Positions 53,301-63,082 of a stretch of 63,120 nt of DNA are shown here, one piece after another. Within the stretch, counting starts at the first letter, position 1; each line of letters starts with the position of its first letter. The notes beneath the pieces are model-generated. The model was not told where the DNA came from. It ran no database searches and saw only the letters and a list, made by a program, of their open reading frames with translations. The translations under genes and the position numbers were made by a program. This DNA comes from Tildeniella torsiva UHER 1998/13D (lineage in GTDB: Bacteria; Cyanobacteriota; Cyanobacteriia; Phormidesmidales; Phormidesmidaceae): NCBI GenBank assembly GCA_019358835.1, contig JAHHIH010000031.1, positions 1-63,120 of the forward strand. Direction: 5' to 3'.

Positions 53301-53359
53301 ACTTTCAATTTGATAAGCTTATGTCCCTCTGCCAGCGCGAAGATGAGCGAACGCCCTAA
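50303..53359 (+). CDS. hybrid sensor histidine kinase with receiver domain
   Basis: A 1018-residue membrane kinase. About six membrane helices in residues 25-165 (MASE-like) are followed by a helix, an extracytoplasmic sensor region (about 215-455, dCache-like) and a further helix near 467-483. Then come a HisKA/HATPase core ([45 protein letters not shown]) and a receiver domain ([14 protein letters not shown], phosphorylated Asp in [20 protein letters not shown]). It senses an extracellular or envelope signal. It overlaps the next gene (53343) by 17 bp, which couples it to a c-di-GMP protein. No metal-binding cluster stands out. Confidence 0.9.
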   Translation: MNNVVEDLSAQKQRAMAQRSSSGLIILLSLGVLGNYFRWSFFFHIDFLFGAIAVWLVLSYYGIRWGAVAAVVAASMTYFLWNHPYAVVIFAAEFLFVAFFYARHSRRNLVLVNALYWVLIGIPMVWLFYRQILGVDPNQTQIIMLKQGVNGIFNALVASLLVSYTPIHRWIKRPPAASALSLQQTLFNLLVAAAFFPTLILMAQASHGVVAQVVTEEQIHLNLFSQPLAGRIEAWYNRHVQATTALADTAAQAAGSAPLSPQSQGNLQAQAQTIQALMPDFQHLVVTNGANEIVAEAGSDHAPHDLRLPDPSQAANGLKPSLSRDRLGDDIAQDSTLLLSQPILNQGQVQGRVWGEINLSTLQDVLTETAAGLGFQVTLVNQNQQVLLSTNPERAWNSTIDLRQTGEVVPLSEGVYHWLPTDGSPLYVIRWRNSRFVEELPLPTLAEWKLIVESPALPHVQPVQQQHTKSLFILMVVTGLALAIAHWLSRRFVKPLFELAQATTNLPTQVQERRTIQWPSSPVVELRSLVQNFQQMATTLTQKFQELQQAKQAAEVANQAKSEFLANMSHELRTPLNAILGFSDLLLRQPALAPHSSELDLIKSSGEHLLELINDVLDLAKIEAGRMTLNDAAFSLPDFIANLESLFSLRAQAKSIGFTVKRGAELPKFVQADERKLRQVVMNLLNNAIKFTETGQVTLRVLWSAERGGWLRFEIIDSGFGIASEELKLLFQAFSQTESGRGSNEGTGLGLRICDQLIHLMGGTIAVQSQPGQGSQFTVQVPVAIADHLPPPAVTRQATGLAPDQPPYRLLVVDDQFNNRWLLVQFLSELGFEVREAANGQEAIAQWQDWQPHLIWMDMRMPVMDGYEATRRIKAEVQGQATAIIALTASVFDEEKSLVLSAGCDDFIRKPFQPTVIVDKLAQHLGVQFVYAEPPARAPAAEAETASCLGGSLAMMPQDWRDRLYQAATQADQKALFQLLDALPSEQASQRQILQGWVANFQFDKLMSLCQREDERTP

Positions 53360-55547
53360 CCCCAAGCCCACCATTCTGGTCGTCGATGACACTCCCGACA
53401 ATCTGCATCTGCTGACTCGGGAGCTGGGGGAGCAGGCCTACGAAACGCGGGGCGTGTTGACCGGGGCCATGGCCCTGATGGTGGCCCGTTCAACCCCCAT
53501 CGACCTGATTTTGCTCGACATTATGCTGCCCGACACCGACGGCTATACCGTCTGTAAAACCCTCAAGGCTGACCCCGCCACCCGCGATATTCCGGTAATT
53601 TTTATCAGCGCCCTCGACGAAGCCCTCGACAAGGTCAAGGCCTTTGCGGTGGGCGGCGTAGACTATATTTCTAAACCGTTTAAGACCGCCGAGGTAATGG
53701 CTCGGGTAAACACCCAGCTCAGCCTGCGACAGGCCCAGCTCCAGCTCCAGCAGTTTAACCAATCGCTAGAGCAGCAGGTGCAGCAGCGCACCTACGAGCT
53801 AGAAGCGGTCAACCAATCGCTCCTCACCGAAATTCAGGTGCGCCAGCAGGCGGAGCAAGATCTGCGCAGCAGCGAAATTCGCTATCGCCTGATTGCCGAC
53901 AACATGAGTGATCTAGTTTGCCTGCACAACACCCAGGGGGAGTTTTTGTACGTCAGCCCGTCGGCCCAGGCCCTGCTGGGTTACGGTGCCGCCGATCTGA
54001 TTGGCAAGCGTCTCCAAGACTTTTGCCATCCCGCCGACAGTCACTGCATTCAGCTCCAGTTTCAGCCTTTGCCGGGGCAGACCGAATCGAGCCCTAGCTG
54101 CTACCGGTTTCGGTGTCAGTCGGGTCGTCACATCTGGCTCGAAACCCTAGCTAAGCCCGTTATGGATGACGCTGGCACCATTACGGGCATTGTCACCAGC
54201 TCGCGGGATGTCAGCCGCCGGGTCGAAGTTGAACAGCAGCTGCGCCACGATGCCCTACACGACGCCCTCACCCACCTGCCCAACCGCGACTGGCTGGCCA
54301 AACGCCTTGAGCTAGAGCTGATGCAGGGCAGCTGGTATGGCGGCGATCGCTTTGGCCTGCTGATGATTGACCTCGATCGCTTCAAGGCGGTCAACGACAG
54401 CCTGGGTCACCTGCTCGGCGACAAACTGCTGGTGGCCGTGGCCAACTTACTCAAGGGCTGCGTTCGCGACATCGATATGGTGTCGCGCTGGGGCGGCGAC
54501 GAGTTTGTCATTTTCCTAGATAAAATTACCGACGCCACCGAGGTCATTCAGGTGGCCGATCGCATTCAGGCCATGCTCGAACCCCCCGTTGCCCTCGACG
54601 GCAAAATTATTTTTACCTCCGTCAGCATCGGCATTTTGATTGGCGATGGCTCCTACACCAACAGCAACGACATTTTTAGAGATGTGGATATTGCCCTCTA
54701 TCGAGCCAAGGAGCTAGGCCGCAACCGCTACGAAATTTTTGGCTTTGAGATGTACCAGGAGGCGATCGCCCGGCTCAACCTCGAAAACGAGCTGCGGCTG
54801 GCCATTCAGCAGCAGAATTTTGTGGTGCACTACCAGCCAATTGTGTCGCTTCAGACGCGATCGCTGCTGGGGTTTGAGGCCCTAGCCCGGTGGCAGCACC
54901 CCGACCGAGGGCTGATCATGCCCAGCGAATTTATTGATTTAGCCGAAGACACGGGTCTGATTAAGCCCCTCGGCGGGCAAATTTTGCGCCAGGTGTGCGA
55001 AACCATCGGTCAGTGGAGTGCCGCCCACCCCCTAGAGGATGGCTTTCAGGTCAGCGTCAATGTGTCGGGCCAGCAGTTTCGCGACCCGGTCTTTATTCAC
55101 ACCGTCGATCAGATTTTGGCCGATACCGGAGTGGCGGGGCACCGGCTCAAATTTGAGATCACCGAGCGCATTTTGCTAGAGCAGTCCGAGAGCATTGCCT
55201 GCACCCTGGCGGCGATTCGCAGTCGAGGCATTCAGCTCAGCATTGATGACTTTGGCACTGGCTACTCGTCCCTACGCTACCTCAGCCAGTTTTCGGTGCA
55301 AACCCTCAAGATCGATCGCTCTTTTGTCAACCAGATGCAGCCCACCCGCCAGGGCATTGTGCAGGCCATTATCGATCTGGCCCACAACCTGGAGATGACC
55401 TGCATTGCCGAAGGGGTCGAGACCGAGCTGCAGCTTACCCAGCTGCTCGCCTTAGGGTGTGAGGCGGCCCAGGGATACTTTTTCGCTCGCCCCCTGCCCG
55501 TAGAGGCGGCGACTCAGATGCTTGGGGGCGATCGCCAGTTGCCTTAG
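53343..55547 (+). CDS. REC-PAS-GGDEF-EAL response regulator (c-di-GMP)
   Basis: A 734-residue response regulator. Domains in order: receiver ([15 protein letters not shown], Asp in [15 protein letters not shown]), a coiled-coil, PAS ([20 protein letters not shown]), GGDEF ([12 protein letters not shown]) and EAL ([27 protein letters not shown]). Both catalytic motifs are intact, so it could make and break cyclic di-GMP. I start at the ATG at 53343, inside the preceding hybrid kinase gene; an upstream in-frame start at 53244 adds a non-homologous leader. The kinase probably phosphorylates its receiver. It would set motility or biofilm behaviour. Confidence 0.92.
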   Translation: MSERPNPKPTILVVDDTPDNLHLLTRELGEQAYETRGVLTGAMALMVARSTPIDLILLDIMLPDTDGYTVCKTLKADPATRDIPVIFISALDEALDKVKAFAVGGVDYISKPFKTAEVMARVNTQLSLRQAQLQLQQFNQSLEQQVQQRTYELEAVNQSLLTEIQVRQQAEQDLRSSEIRYRLIADNMSDLVCLHNTQGEFLYVSPSAQALLGYGAADLIGKRLQDFCHPADSHCIQLQFQPLPGQTESSPSCYRFRCQSGRHIWLETLAKPVMDDAGTITGIVTSSRDVSRRVEVEQQLRHDALHDALTHLPNRDWLAKRLELELMQGSWYGGDRFGLLMIDLDRFKAVNDSLGHLLGDKLLVAVANLLKGCVRDIDMVSRWGGDEFVIFLDKITDATEVIQVADRIQAMLEPPVALDGKIIFTSVSIGILIGDGSYTNSNDIFRDVDIALYRAKELGRNRYEIFGFEMYQEAIARLNLENELRLAIQQQNFVVHYQPIVSLQTRSLLGFEALARWQHPDRGLIMPSEFIDLAEDTGLIKPLGGQILRQVCETIGQWSAAHPLEDGFQVSVNVSGQQFRDPVFIHTVDQILADTGVAGHRLKFEITERILLEQSESIACTLAAIRSRGIQLSIDDFGTGYSSLRYLSQFSVQTLKIDRSFVNQMQPTRQGIVQAIIDLAHNLEMTCIAEGVETELQLTQLLALGCEAAQGYFFARPLPVEAATQMLGGDRQLP

Positions 55548-56140
55548 CTGGGGCGCTTAGGCCAGCTATTGGCGCGAAGGTTTTGGGCAGCCAGCTCTAC
55601 GGTCTCGGTAATGCGGCGATTCCGCGTTTCGGCCCGCTTGGCGCTGGCAATCCATTCCAAAATGCCCCGCTTGGCCGAACGGGGGAAAGCCTCAAAATTG
55701 GCTTTGGCCAACTCATTCTCTGCTAAAGCCGCCGCCAGATCCGACGGCACCTCCAACCGCTCGATCGCATCCAACAGCTCCCACGACCCATCCCGTTTTG
55801 CCGCCTCAATCTTCGCCAGCCCCGGCGGCATCATCAGCCCCGCCTCAGTCAGGGCGGCGACGCGCGTTTTGTTGAGCGCCGACCAGCCGGTTCCCAGCTT
55901 GCGTGGGGCCATCCACAGCATGGTGCGATCGCCGTCGAGCTTGTTGCCCTTGCTGTCAATCCAGCCAAAGCACAGCGCTTCTTCCACCACCTCATCGTAG
56001 GAAACGTAGGGCCTGCTCGGTAGTTTTTTGTAGGTGACTAGCCACAGCCCCTCTGTGCGGGTATGGTTTGCCGCCAACCACGCTCGCCACTCCGCGCGGC
56101 TCTCAACTTGAATAGAATTTTTGGGCGCTGCGATCGCCAT
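55544..56140 (-). CDS. YdeI/OmpD-associated family protein
   Basis: A 198-residue soluble protein. The N-terminal half has RAEWRAWLAANHTRTEGLWLV and DEVVEEALCFGWIDSKGNKLDGD, the signature of YdeI-like proteins; the C-terminal part is helical (ENELAKANFEAFPRSAKRGILEWI). The function of this family is not established, although it is often tied to stress or antibiotic-peptide resistance. The gene end overlaps the last four bases of the convergent EAL protein gene. It is followed, in the minus direction, by no other gene. Confidence 0.82.
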   Translation of the reverse strand: MAIAAPKNSIQVESRAEWRAWLAANHTRTEGLWLVTYKKLPSRPYVSYDEVVEEALCFGWIDSKGNKLDGDRTMLWMAPRKLGTGWSALNKTRVAALTEAGLMMPPGLAKIEAAKRDGSWELLDAIERLEVPSDLAAALAENELAKANFEAFPRSAKRGILEWIASAKRAETRNRRITETVELAAQNLRANSWPKRPS

Positions 56141-56255
56141 GGCAGTCAGGAGATCAATCCATCCTCAATCAGAATACTCAATTCATCCCGATTCTTCCTA
56201 CCGTTTCAGCGACATCCCCCAATCATTCACCCACATACCTACACACCCACACCCC

Positions 56256-57677
56256 TCACCTTCCCCTCTCACTCATACTCAAGCGATCGCCCAGCTGCCG
56301 AATCGTCTGGGCCAGGTCTAAATCGCGCTTCAGCAGCTTCTCAATCTTGGTGTAGCTGTAGAGCACCGTGGTGTGGTCTTTGCCGCCAAAGGCATCGCCG
56401 ATTTTCGGCAGGCTGAGGTCGGTGTGGCGGCGCATCAGATACATGCCCACCTGGCGAGCCTGGCTGATCTCTCGCCGCCGCGAGGCCCCCTTCAGATCTT
56501 CCACCGAGATGCCAAACTGCTCCGACACCGCCGCCAAAACCGAGCTGGGTGACGCTTCGATTTTGTCCGTCGGCGGGTTCAGCACCGTCATCAGGTGCTC
56601 GACGGTCATCGGCAGGCCCGAAATCGAGGTGTAGGCGATCGCCCGAATCAGCGCCCCCTCCAGCTCGCGAATATTGGAGGTGTAGCTGGCGGCAATGTAC
56701 TCGATCGCCTCGCGGGGAATCTGCACCTGCTCATACTCCGCCTTCTTTTGCAGAATAGCGATGCGGGTCTCGTAGTCGGGGGGCTGAATGTCGGCAATTA
56801 GGCCCATGGAAAATCGCGAGATCAGCCGGTCTTGCAGCCGCATGATCTGGTTGGGGGGCCGGTCTGAGGCCAGCACAATCTGCTTGCCCGCCTCGTGCAG
56901 CGTATTAAAGGTGTGGAAGAACTCCTCCTGGGTGTACTCCTTGCCCTCAATAAACTGAATGTCATCCACCAGCAAAATATCCACATCCCGGTAGTGGGAG
57001 CGAAAGTGCTGCATGCTATCGCGGCGAATGGCCGTGATCAGGTCGTTGGTGAACTGCTCGGTGCTGACATAGGCCACCCGCGCCTGGGGGGCAATTTCCT
57101 GGCGGTAGTGGCCGATAGACTGCATCAGATGGGTCTTGCCCAGGCCCACCCCGCCGCACAAAAACAGCGGGTTAAACTCGCGCCCTGGCGACTCGGCCAC
57201 CGCTAGGGCAGCGGCGTGGGCCATGCGGTTGTTGGCTCCCACCACAAAGCGCGAAAACACCGCTTTGGGGTTGAGGTCGTTGTAGTTTTCTCGGGCCGGG
57301 GCGGGCGACTCTACCGCCATTGGGCGGCTGGGCAACGCTGGGGTAGGGCGGGCAGGCAGGGTGGAGGATGCAGTGGGCCAGCTAACTTCGGCCATGGGCA
57401 GCAGCGCCGCCGAGGCGTGATCGCCCTCGGGCACCACCGTCACCTGAAGCTCAATAGCCCTTCCCAAAATATTGTTGACGACTTGGGTAATGGTGCCCGC
57501 GTAGTGCTTCTGCACCCAGTTGCGGGCAAAGGGGTTGGGGGTCGAAATCACCAGGGCGCGATCGCTCAGGGTTTGCGCCTGGGCGGGCTTGATCCAGGTT
57601 TCAAAGGTGGGGCGGCTCAGCTCCACCTGAAGCTGGCTCAGCACCTCTTCCCACAACCGATTCAGGGCCTGATCCAC
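56256..57677 (-). CDS. dnaA: chromosomal replication initiator DnaA
   Basis: A 473-residue DnaA. Domain I (about 1-85), a short linker, the AAA+ domain (Walker [14 protein letters not shown], Walker B LLVDDIQF) and the C-terminal DNA-binding domain IV with the signature [15 protein letters not shown]. It unwinds the replication origin or, in some cyanobacteria, is dispensable. No group of DnaA boxes was seen in the adjoining intergenic DNA, so this is not obviously the origin. It is convergent with none of the neighbours and is followed by a 116-bp spacer to the YdeI-like gene. Confidence 0.96.
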   Translation of the reverse strand: MDQALNRLWEEVLSQLQVELSRPTFETWIKPAQAQTLSDRALVISTPNPFARNWVQKHYAGTITQVVNNILGRAIELQVTVVPEGDHASAALLPMAEVSWPTASSTLPARPTPALPSRPMAVESPAPARENYNDLNPKAVFSRFVVGANNRMAHAAALAVAESPGREFNPLFLCGGVGLGKTHLMQSIGHYRQEIAPQARVAYVSTEQFTNDLITAIRRDSMQHFRSHYRDVDILLVDDIQFIEGKEYTQEEFFHTFNTLHEAGKQIVLASDRPPNQIMRLQDRLISRFSMGLIADIQPPDYETRIAILQKKAEYEQVQIPREAIEYIAASYTSNIRELEGALIRAIAYTSISGLPMTVEHLMTVLNPPTDKIEASPSSVLAAVSEQFGISVEDLKGASRRREISQARQVGMYLMRRHTDLSLPKIGDAFGGKDHTTVLYSYTKIEKLLKRDLDLAQTIRQLGDRLSMSERGR

Positions 57678-58072
57678 GGTTTACCTCGTAAATAACCGCT
57701 GCCCGAAGGCAGACATCGCGCATGATTAGCTGATTGGGCCACCACTCCCTAGCCCGCTAGCATTCTGACACCAGAACTGGGGCTTTCCAAGGCAGTGGAA
57801 CCGTTCTCCCGAACCTTAACCGTAGACTGGGGCAGCCCAGTCCAGACAGCTATCGGGGATCTCTAGGGTACTAGATATATAGATAAAAAATGTCCCTGAT
57901 TCTACATATAGCGTTTTGACAGAAAATGGATCCCGTAGTGCTCCAATTGCGCCAGGCACCAGAGGCGTCCCGCTGGTCTATTGAACCATAGGAGCCCAGC
58001 CTCTGGGGAAGATGTATACAATGACTACAATATTGCTCAGCACCCCTGCTTTCTGCCCTCTAACGCCCAGCC
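57678..58072. other. dnaA-def intergenic region
   Basis: A 395-bp divergent promoter region. No DnaA-box cluster, repeat or small ORF was recognised; AT-rich segments around 57868-57895 and 58011-58030 probably contain the promoters of dnaA and def. Confidence 0.4.
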
Positions 58073-58636
58073 ATGACCGCCCCAGAATCTTCGTCGCCAG
58101 CGCCAAACTCCTCCCCATTGATAACCCTGGGCCATCCGGTACTGCGCCAGGTGGCCCAGCCTGTGACCTCGGTGTCCGATGGATCGGTACAGCAGCTCAT
58201 TGACGAACTGTTGACGACGGTGCGTACCGCCAACGGCGTCGGCATCGCCGCTCCCCAGCTAGGTCACTCCTTGCGGATCCTAGTGATTGCATCCCGCCCC
58301 AACCTGCGCTATCCCCACGCTCCCCTGATGGAGCCTACGGTGCTGATCAACCCGCGCCTGCTGTCCGCCAGCGATGAGCTGGAGCTGGGCTGGGAGGGTT
58401 GCCTCAGCGTGCCGGGAGTGCGGGGCCGCGTGCCGCGCCATCGAGCCATTGAGGTGGAATACTGCGATCGCCACGGGCACCCCCAGCAAGCAGTCTGGGA
58501 AGGCTTCGTCGCCCGCATTTTTCAGCACGAGGCCGACCATTTAGAGGGCAAGGTATTTCTCGATCGCGTTCAGTCCGAGACCGACCTGCTCTCTGAAGAG
58601 GCCTACCAGGCCATGGAAATCGCTACCTTGCCCTAA
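58073..58636 (+). CDS. def: peptide deformylase
   Basis: A 187-residue metalloenzyme that removes the formyl group from the N-terminal methionine of new proteins. The three family motifs are present: GVGIAAPQLG, EGCLSVPG (the Cys ligand) and QHEADHLEG (HExxH with two His ligands). Length is normal. It is divergent from dnaA and stands alone, with 260 bp before the next gene. Confidence 0.95.
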   Translation: MTAPESSSPAPNSSPLITLGHPVLRQVAQPVTSVSDGSVQQLIDELLTTVRTANGVGIAAPQLGHSLRILVIASRPNLRYPHAPLMEPTVLINPRLLSASDELELGWEGCLSVPGVRGRVPRHRAIEVEYCDRHGHPQQAVWEGFVARIFQHEADHLEGKVFLDRVQSETDLLSEEAYQAMEIATLP

Positions 58637-58897
58637 CCCTGACGTAATTCTGCCAAAATCCAAAATCGCCAATCCAAAATTTCCGAGGGCAGACACGTGG
58701 GTCTGCCCCTACCCATCCACCCCCTACAGACGGATTGATTCTTGGCTGACCGTATTTCGTAATGCAAGGGCGATCGCCAATTTCTGAAATCTATCCAACA
58801 AAATCAGAGCCGCCCTCCATCCATCTATTACCCTGGTACCTCTGCTCAGATTAGCTCCGGGCAGAGGTTCTGGTTCGACTCAGACCAAGGAGGCAGC

Positions 58898-59260
58898 TTG
58901 AGTTCCCATCCGCAGCCCCGCATTGTCCACCTCGACATACTCGATACCGACTACGCCAAAATTGCGGCGGGAGAGCCGATCCCCGACGCCAAAAAGCAGC
59001 GACTGGCTCAAGATAGCTACGACTTCACCCGCCTCGGTCAGCACATTGCCCGTTACCGCTACGGCGGGCTTGACCAGCAGAGCCAAGACGACATTCTCTG
59101 CACCCTGGGCAGCACTGCCGGGCTATTTACCCTGGCCGATGTGGAAGACATGAACGATCGCCTCCGCCAAACCGGCCACTTTTACCTCACCCCCGGCGAG
59201 CGTCAGCAGGTGATCAACTGGCTGGTGGATGAGTTGGGCATCGAATTAAAGATCGAATAA
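58898..59260 (+). CDS. conserved hypothetical protein
   Basis: A 120-residue soluble protein starting with TTG at 58898, preceded by a strong AAGGAGGC ribosome binding site. It has helical character: YAKIAAGEPIPDAKKQRLAQDSYDF and FTLADVEDMNDRLRQTGHFYL; the last part ends in WLVDELGIELKIE. It resembles short cyanobacterial proteins of unknown function, but I cannot name the family. No metal or catalytic motif is visible. Confidence 0.72.
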   Translation: MSSHPQPRIVHLDILDTDYAKIAAGEPIPDAKKQRLAQDSYDFTRLGQHIARYRYGGLDQQSQDDILCTLGSTAGLFTLADVEDMNDRLRQTGHFYLTPGERQQVINWLVDELGIELKIE

Positions 59261-59562
59261 TTGAGGTGGGGGGCAGGGCAGAACTCGATCCTAGTGGAGA
59301 AGATTTGGTACGGTTATAGGGGTTAACAGGTATGAAGGCTAAAAAGTTTGAAGGTTCGGGGAGTGAACCTGTAAACCTTTCCACAGCAATTATCGATATT
59401 CTATAGATTTTTCACTGGCAAAGGAATAGATTATTGCCCGCGCCCGTATCTCAATGTAAACGAGTATTTCAATCAAGTTACATCCTTTAGGGGCAGCCCA
59501 AAATGCCCAAAAACCCGTGATACGATGCATCGGTAGCATTTTGCAAAGTGGAGTCAGTATCC
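59261..59562. other. chlP upstream region
   Basis: A 302-bp gap. One DnaA-box-like CTTTCCACAG and AT-rich stretches around 59390-59420 are present, but no clear promoter box or riboswitch was recognised. Confidence 0.35.
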
Positions 59563-60798
59563 TTGGTACTTCGGGTAGCAGTAGTAGGATCAGGTCCAGC
59601 AGGCTCCTCGGCTGCTGAGACGTTAGTCAAAGCCGGTATTGAAACGTACCTCTTCGAGCGCAAGCTCGACAACGCCAAGCCCTGCGGTGGGGCTATTCCC
59701 CTGTGCATGGTCGAAGAGTTTGATTTGCCGCCAGAAATCATCGATCGCCGTGTGCGCAAGATGAAGATGATCTCCCCCTCAAACGTTGAGGTCAATATCG
59801 GCGCCACCCTTAAAGATGATGAATATATCGGCATGTGTCGCCGCGAGGTGATGGATGGCTTTCTGCGCGATCGCGCCGCCAAGCATGGCGCAAAACTCAT
59901 CAACGGCACCGTCCACACCCTCGAAATTCCCACCACCGAGACCGGAGCCTACACCCTGCACTACACCGAGCACCGCGAAGACGGTCTGGTGGGCGACAAC
60001 AAATCCCTCCAGGTCGATCTGGTGATTGGGGCCGATGGGGCTAACTCCCGTGTCGCCAAGGCGATCAAGGCTGGCGACTACAACTATGCGATCGCCTTCC
60101 AAGAGCGCATTCGCCTGCCCGACGACAAAATGGCCTACTACGAAGACCTAGCCGAGATGTACGTGGGCAACGATGTCTCCCCCGACTTCTATGCCTGGGT
60201 GTTCCCCAAGTACGACCACGTGGCTGTGGGCACCGGCACCATGCGCGTGAACCAGGCCAAGATCAAGGGTCTTCAGGCGGGCATTCGCGCCCGCGCTGCC
60301 AAGCGTTTAGAGGGCGGCGAAATCATCAAGGTCGAAGCCCACCCCATTCCCGAGCATCCCAGACCCCGCCGCGTTGTCGGTCGCGTGGCCCTGGTAGGCG
60401 ACGCTGCCGGTACCGTCACCAAATCCTCCGGTGAGGGCATCTACTTTGCCGCCAAGTCGGCCCGCATGTGCGCCGAAACCATTGTGGAATTCTCTAACAA
60501 TGGCCAGCGCATCCCCACCGAAGACGACCTCAAGGTCTACCTAAAGCGGTGGGATAAGCAGTACGGCATTACCTACAAGGTGCTGGATCTGCTGCAAACG
60601 GTGTTCTACCGTTCCGACGCCACCCGCGAGGCCTTCGTCGAAATGTGCTCTGACATTGATGTGCAGAAGCTCACCTTCGACAGCTACCTCTACAAGACCG
60701 TGGTGCCCGCCAATCCTTTGGTGCAGATGAAAATCACCGCCAAGACCGTGGGTAGCCTGATTCGCGGCCACGCTCTAGCACCGACTCGTAGCTGGTAG
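59563..60798 (+). CDS. chlP: geranylgeranyl reductase ChlP
   Basis: A 411-residue flavoprotein that reduces the geranylgeranyl side chain to phytyl for chlorophyll and tocopherol. The N-terminal FAD motif VAVVGSGPAGSSAAETL, DNAKPCGGAIP and the later GDAAGTVTKSSGEGIYFAAKS are diagnostic of cyanobacterial ChlP. The start is probably the TTG at 59563 (MVLRVAVVG), since family members begin there; a GTG at 59548 adds five residues. It is an isolated gene with a strong terminator. Confidence 0.95.
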   Translation: MVLRVAVVGSGPAGSSAAETLVKAGIETYLFERKLDNAKPCGGAIPLCMVEEFDLPPEIIDRRVRKMKMISPSNVEVNIGATLKDDEYIGMCRREVMDGFLRDRAAKHGAKLINGTVHTLEIPTTETGAYTLHYTEHREDGLVGDNKSLQVDLVIGADGANSRVAKAIKAGDYNYAIAFQERIRLPDDKMAYYEDLAEMYVGNDVSPDFYAWVFPKYDHVAVGTGTMRVNQAKIKGLQAGIRARAAKRLEGGEIIKVEAHPIPEHPRPRRVVGRVALVGDAAGTVTKSSGEGIYFAAKSARMCAETIVEFSNNGQRIPTEDDLKVYLKRWDKQYGITYKVLDLLQTVFYRSDATREAFVEMCSDIDVQKLTFDSYLYKTVVPANPLVQMKITAKTVGSLIRGHALAPTRSW

Positions 60799-60834
60799 GT
60801 AGCGATCGTTCAGTTCCTTGCTAACCCCCTAAGC

Positions 60835-60883
60835 AAACTGGCTTTGACAATACTCTGTCAAAGCCAGTTTTTGTTTTTTTAAG
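60835..60883 (+). terminator. rho-independent terminator of chlP
   Basis: A perfect 15-bp stem (60835-60849 with 60856-60870, loop of 6) is followed by TTTTGTTTTTTT. It lies 37 bp after the chlP stop. Confidence 0.92.
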
Positions 60884-60911
60884 ACTTAGAACTCTGGTGT
60901 CTTAGCATCCC

Positions 60912-61295
60912 TCATGCCAAACCTAGACTTTGCTGTACTGCTTGTCGCACCTCAGCACATAGCTCATACATTTCAATCGCAACCTCCTCATCGGCGAAAA
61001 AACCTGGATACCGCACCTCAACGGCAGCCATGGTCAAATCTGTTAGAGCGGCTTCCCACTGTTGCCAAGCTGGTTCGAGCGGCAATAGAGCTTTCAACAA
61101 GATACGTAAATCGTGAATTTTGCTGAAGGGAATGTCATTTTCGTAGAGGCAAGCTTTGAAGTACTTTTCAACACACTGCTGGGCATGAAAACAGACAGAA
61201 TCATAGTTTGGAGCTTGAGTGGCCTCAAGTTCTCGACCAGCAGTGGCAAAGTCTCCTTCAGCTTTATCAACCCACTCTTGGGTGCGCGGCTTCAT
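60912..61295 (-). CDS. HEPN-domain protein (HEPN-MNT pair)
   Basis: A 127-residue helical protein. I start at the ATG at 61295 (MKPRTQEWVDKAEGDF), after an 18-codon non-homologous lead; this start lies inside the MNT gene. The HEPN core has FHAQQCVEKYFKACLY and PFSKIHDLRILLKALLPL, where HDL belongs to the RxxxxH-type ribonuclease site seen in this family, here with a less clear Arg. It probably acts as the RNase toxin of a toxin-antitoxin pair with the MNT protein. A defence role is possible. Confidence 0.85.
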   Translation of the reverse strand: MKPRTQEWVDKAEGDFATAGRELEATQAPNYDSVCFHAQQCVEKYFKACLYENDIPFSKIHDLRILLKALLPLEPAWQQWEAALTDLTMAAVEVRYPGFFADEEVAIEMYELCAEVRQAVQQSLGLA

Positions 61296-61596
61296 ATAAA
61301 ACCCTACCTTGCTCACAAATTTCTTGGATGAAAAAGTCCTCCAGTTCAAGGCGTTGTTGAAATTGTTCAGGAGTTCGGGCCATTAAATCGACCGCAAAAT
61401 TGGGATCAGTCGCCCTTAAAATTTCTGAAGCCTTACGGAATGGATAGCCCATGAAGGGTAAAATCACCAGGAGATCTACGTCAGAGTCTTCGGTGGGCTC
61501 GCCATAGGCGTAGGAGCCAAACAGAATAATGCGATCGGGGTTGAACTGCTCCGCGATTCGCTGACCTAGCGCTTCGATTTGCTGCATGTCAACCAT
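61267..61596 (-). CDS. minimal nucleotidyltransferase (MNT), HEPN partner
   Basis: A 109-residue minimal nucleotidyltransferase of the DNA polymerase beta fold. It has the GS-x10-D-x-D active-site motif (LFGSYAYGEPTEDSDVDLLVI). In HEPN-MNT systems the MNT protein modifies and inactivates the HEPN RNase with nucleotides. It is the first gene of the pair and overlaps the HEPN gene by 29 bp. A second ATG at 61587 is an alternative start. Confidence 0.88.
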   Translation of the reverse strand: MVDMQQIEALGQRIAEQFNPDRIILFGSYAYGEPTEDSDVDLLVILPFMGYPFRKASEILRATDPNFAVDLMARTPEQFQQRLELEDFFIQEICEQGRVLYEAAHPRVG

Positions 61597-61675
61597 GGGT
61601 GGTCTCTAGCTGTTTCACCAATTCTGCCACAGCTGCCGACGTCAGAATTCTATAGATGCCATAGAACCCTTATAA

Positions 61676-61717
61676 AGAAGTGGCTTTTGGAACTCTAGAG
61701 TTCCAAAAGCCACTTCT
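61676..61717. terminator. perfect 42-bp palindrome
   Basis: Two 21-nt arms are exactly complementary around the centre TCTAGA (AGAAGTGGCTTTTGGAACTC and its complement). It lies between the MNT gene start and the guaB3 stop and could act as a guaB3 terminator, although no U-run follows. Confidence 0.6.
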
Positions 61718-61745
61718 CAAGCCATTAAGTCTCTGCCAGATTCGC

Positions 61746-62909
61746 TTATTTGCCCATGCCGAGCTGCTGGGCTTTCTGGTATACCTTGCCTTCGGTCAGT
61801 AGCGAGGGGGCAATCACTACTTCCACCTGCTGCATTTCCTTCAGGTCTTTGGCTCCCAGGGTGCCCATGCTGGTTTGCAGCGCTCCCAAGAAGTTGTGGG
61901 TGCCGTCGTCCAGCCCTGCCGGGCCACGCAGAATTTGCTCCAGACTGCCAGTGGAGCCCACTTTGATGCGAGTGCCTCGGGGCAGCACCGGGCTGGGGGT
62001 AGCCATGCCCCAGTGGAAGCCGCGACCCGGCGCTTCAGCGGCGCGGGCAAAGGGCGAGCCAATCATCACCCCGTCGGCTCCGCAGGCGATGCACTTGCAG
62101 ATGTCGCCGCCCGTGACCAGGCCACCGTCGGCGACGATCGCCACGTAGCGACCGGTTTCGGCAAAGAAGTCGTCGCGGGCGGCGGCGCAGTCGGCTACGG
62201 CGGTCGCCTGGGGAATGCCAATGCCCAGCACCCCGCGAGAGGTGCAGGCCGCGCCAGGGCCAATGCCCACCATCACGGCGGCGGCTCCGGCCTTCATTAA
62301 ATTGAGGGCCACCTCGTAGGTGACGCAGTTGCCCAAAATCACCGGCATGGGCATTTCAGCGCAGAAAGCGACCAGATCGAGCGGGCTAATATCTGCCGGA
62401 GACAGGTGGGCGGTAGACACCACCGTGGCCTGCACAAATACCAGGTCGGCCCCAGCTTCGGCAATGCTAGCGCCAAACCGAGCCGCCCCAGCCGGGGTCA
62501 CACTCACCGCCGCCACCCCTCCCCCGGCTTTGATGGCCTGGATGCGCTTGGTGATCAGCTCCAGCTTAATTGGTTCGGCGTAGAGGGCCTGCATCAGGCC
62601 CACAAACTCCTCTTTGCCCACCGAGGCAATTTTGTCGAGGATGGGATTGGGGTCGTCGTAGCGGGTTTGAATGCCCTCTAGGTTGAGCACGCCCAAGGCC
62701 CCCAGCTGCGAAAGCCGAATGGCCATATCTACATCTACTACCCCATCCATGGCGCTGGCAATGATGGGAATCTCGCGCTCAATACCGCCAATGTGCCAAC
62801 GGGTGTCAGCTAGGCTTGGATCCAGCGTGCGAGGCCCAGGCACCAGGGCAATTTCGTCAATGCCGTACGCTCTGCGGACTACTTTGCCGCGACCAAGTTG
62901 TATATTCAC
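61746..62909 (-). CDS. guaB3: GuaB3-family IMP dehydrogenase-related protein
   Basis: A 387-residue TIM-barrel protein. It contains the IMPDH-like loop [17 protein letters not shown] with the catalytic Cys, plus [26 protein letters not shown] and [14 protein letters not shown]. It lacks the CBS domains of classical GuaB, as is typical of GuaB3. This family converts IMP to XMP with NAD in cyanobacteria. It is an isolated gene with a palindrome downstream. The C-terminus [13 protein letters not shown] is normal. Confidence 0.93.
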   Translation of the reverse strand: MNIQLGRGKVVRRAYGIDEIALVPGPRTLDPSLADTRWHIGGIEREIPIIASAMDGVVDVDMAIRLSQLGALGVLNLEGIQTRYDDPNPILDKIASVGKEEFVGLMQALYAEPIKLELITKRIQAIKAGGGVAAVSVTPAGAARFGASIAEAGADLVFVQATVVSTAHLSPADISPLDLVAFCAEMPMPVILGNCVTYEVALNLMKAGAAAVMVGIGPGAACTSRGVLGIGIPQATAVADCAAARDDFFAETGRYVAIVADGGLVTGGDICKCIACGADGVMIGSPFARAAEAPGRGFHWGMATPSPVLPRGTRIKVGSTGSLEQILRGPAGLDDGTHNFLGALQTSMGTLGAKDLKEMQQVEVVIAPSLLTEGKVYQKAQQLGMGK

Positions 62910-63064
62910 GTCCTTACTTTACCCTCTGGGCCAAAACCATTAGGCTAGCCTAGCAAAAAAGAATTCTCGCCGTATAGCTATTGGACTGAAACCCCAGGGC
63001 AAACGCATACTCACCCTGCTGCGGCTAGGACTTTGGTGAGATATGTATTATCCCAGCCAGCTTT

Positions 63065-63082
63065 AAGGCGTTTCGCCTTTTT
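63065..63082 (+). terminator. small hairpin at the right edge
   Basis: AAGGCG (63065-63070) pairs with CGCCTT (63074-63079), followed by TTT. With no gene seen on the plus strand to the left, it may end a transcript from the guaB3 promoter region or belong to a gene outside the window. Confidence 0.35.

Noticed and set aside
57678..58072. Replication origin next to dnaA
   Set aside because: No cluster of DnaA boxes or AT-rich unwinding element was found; in cyanobacteria the origin is often elsewhere, near dnaN.
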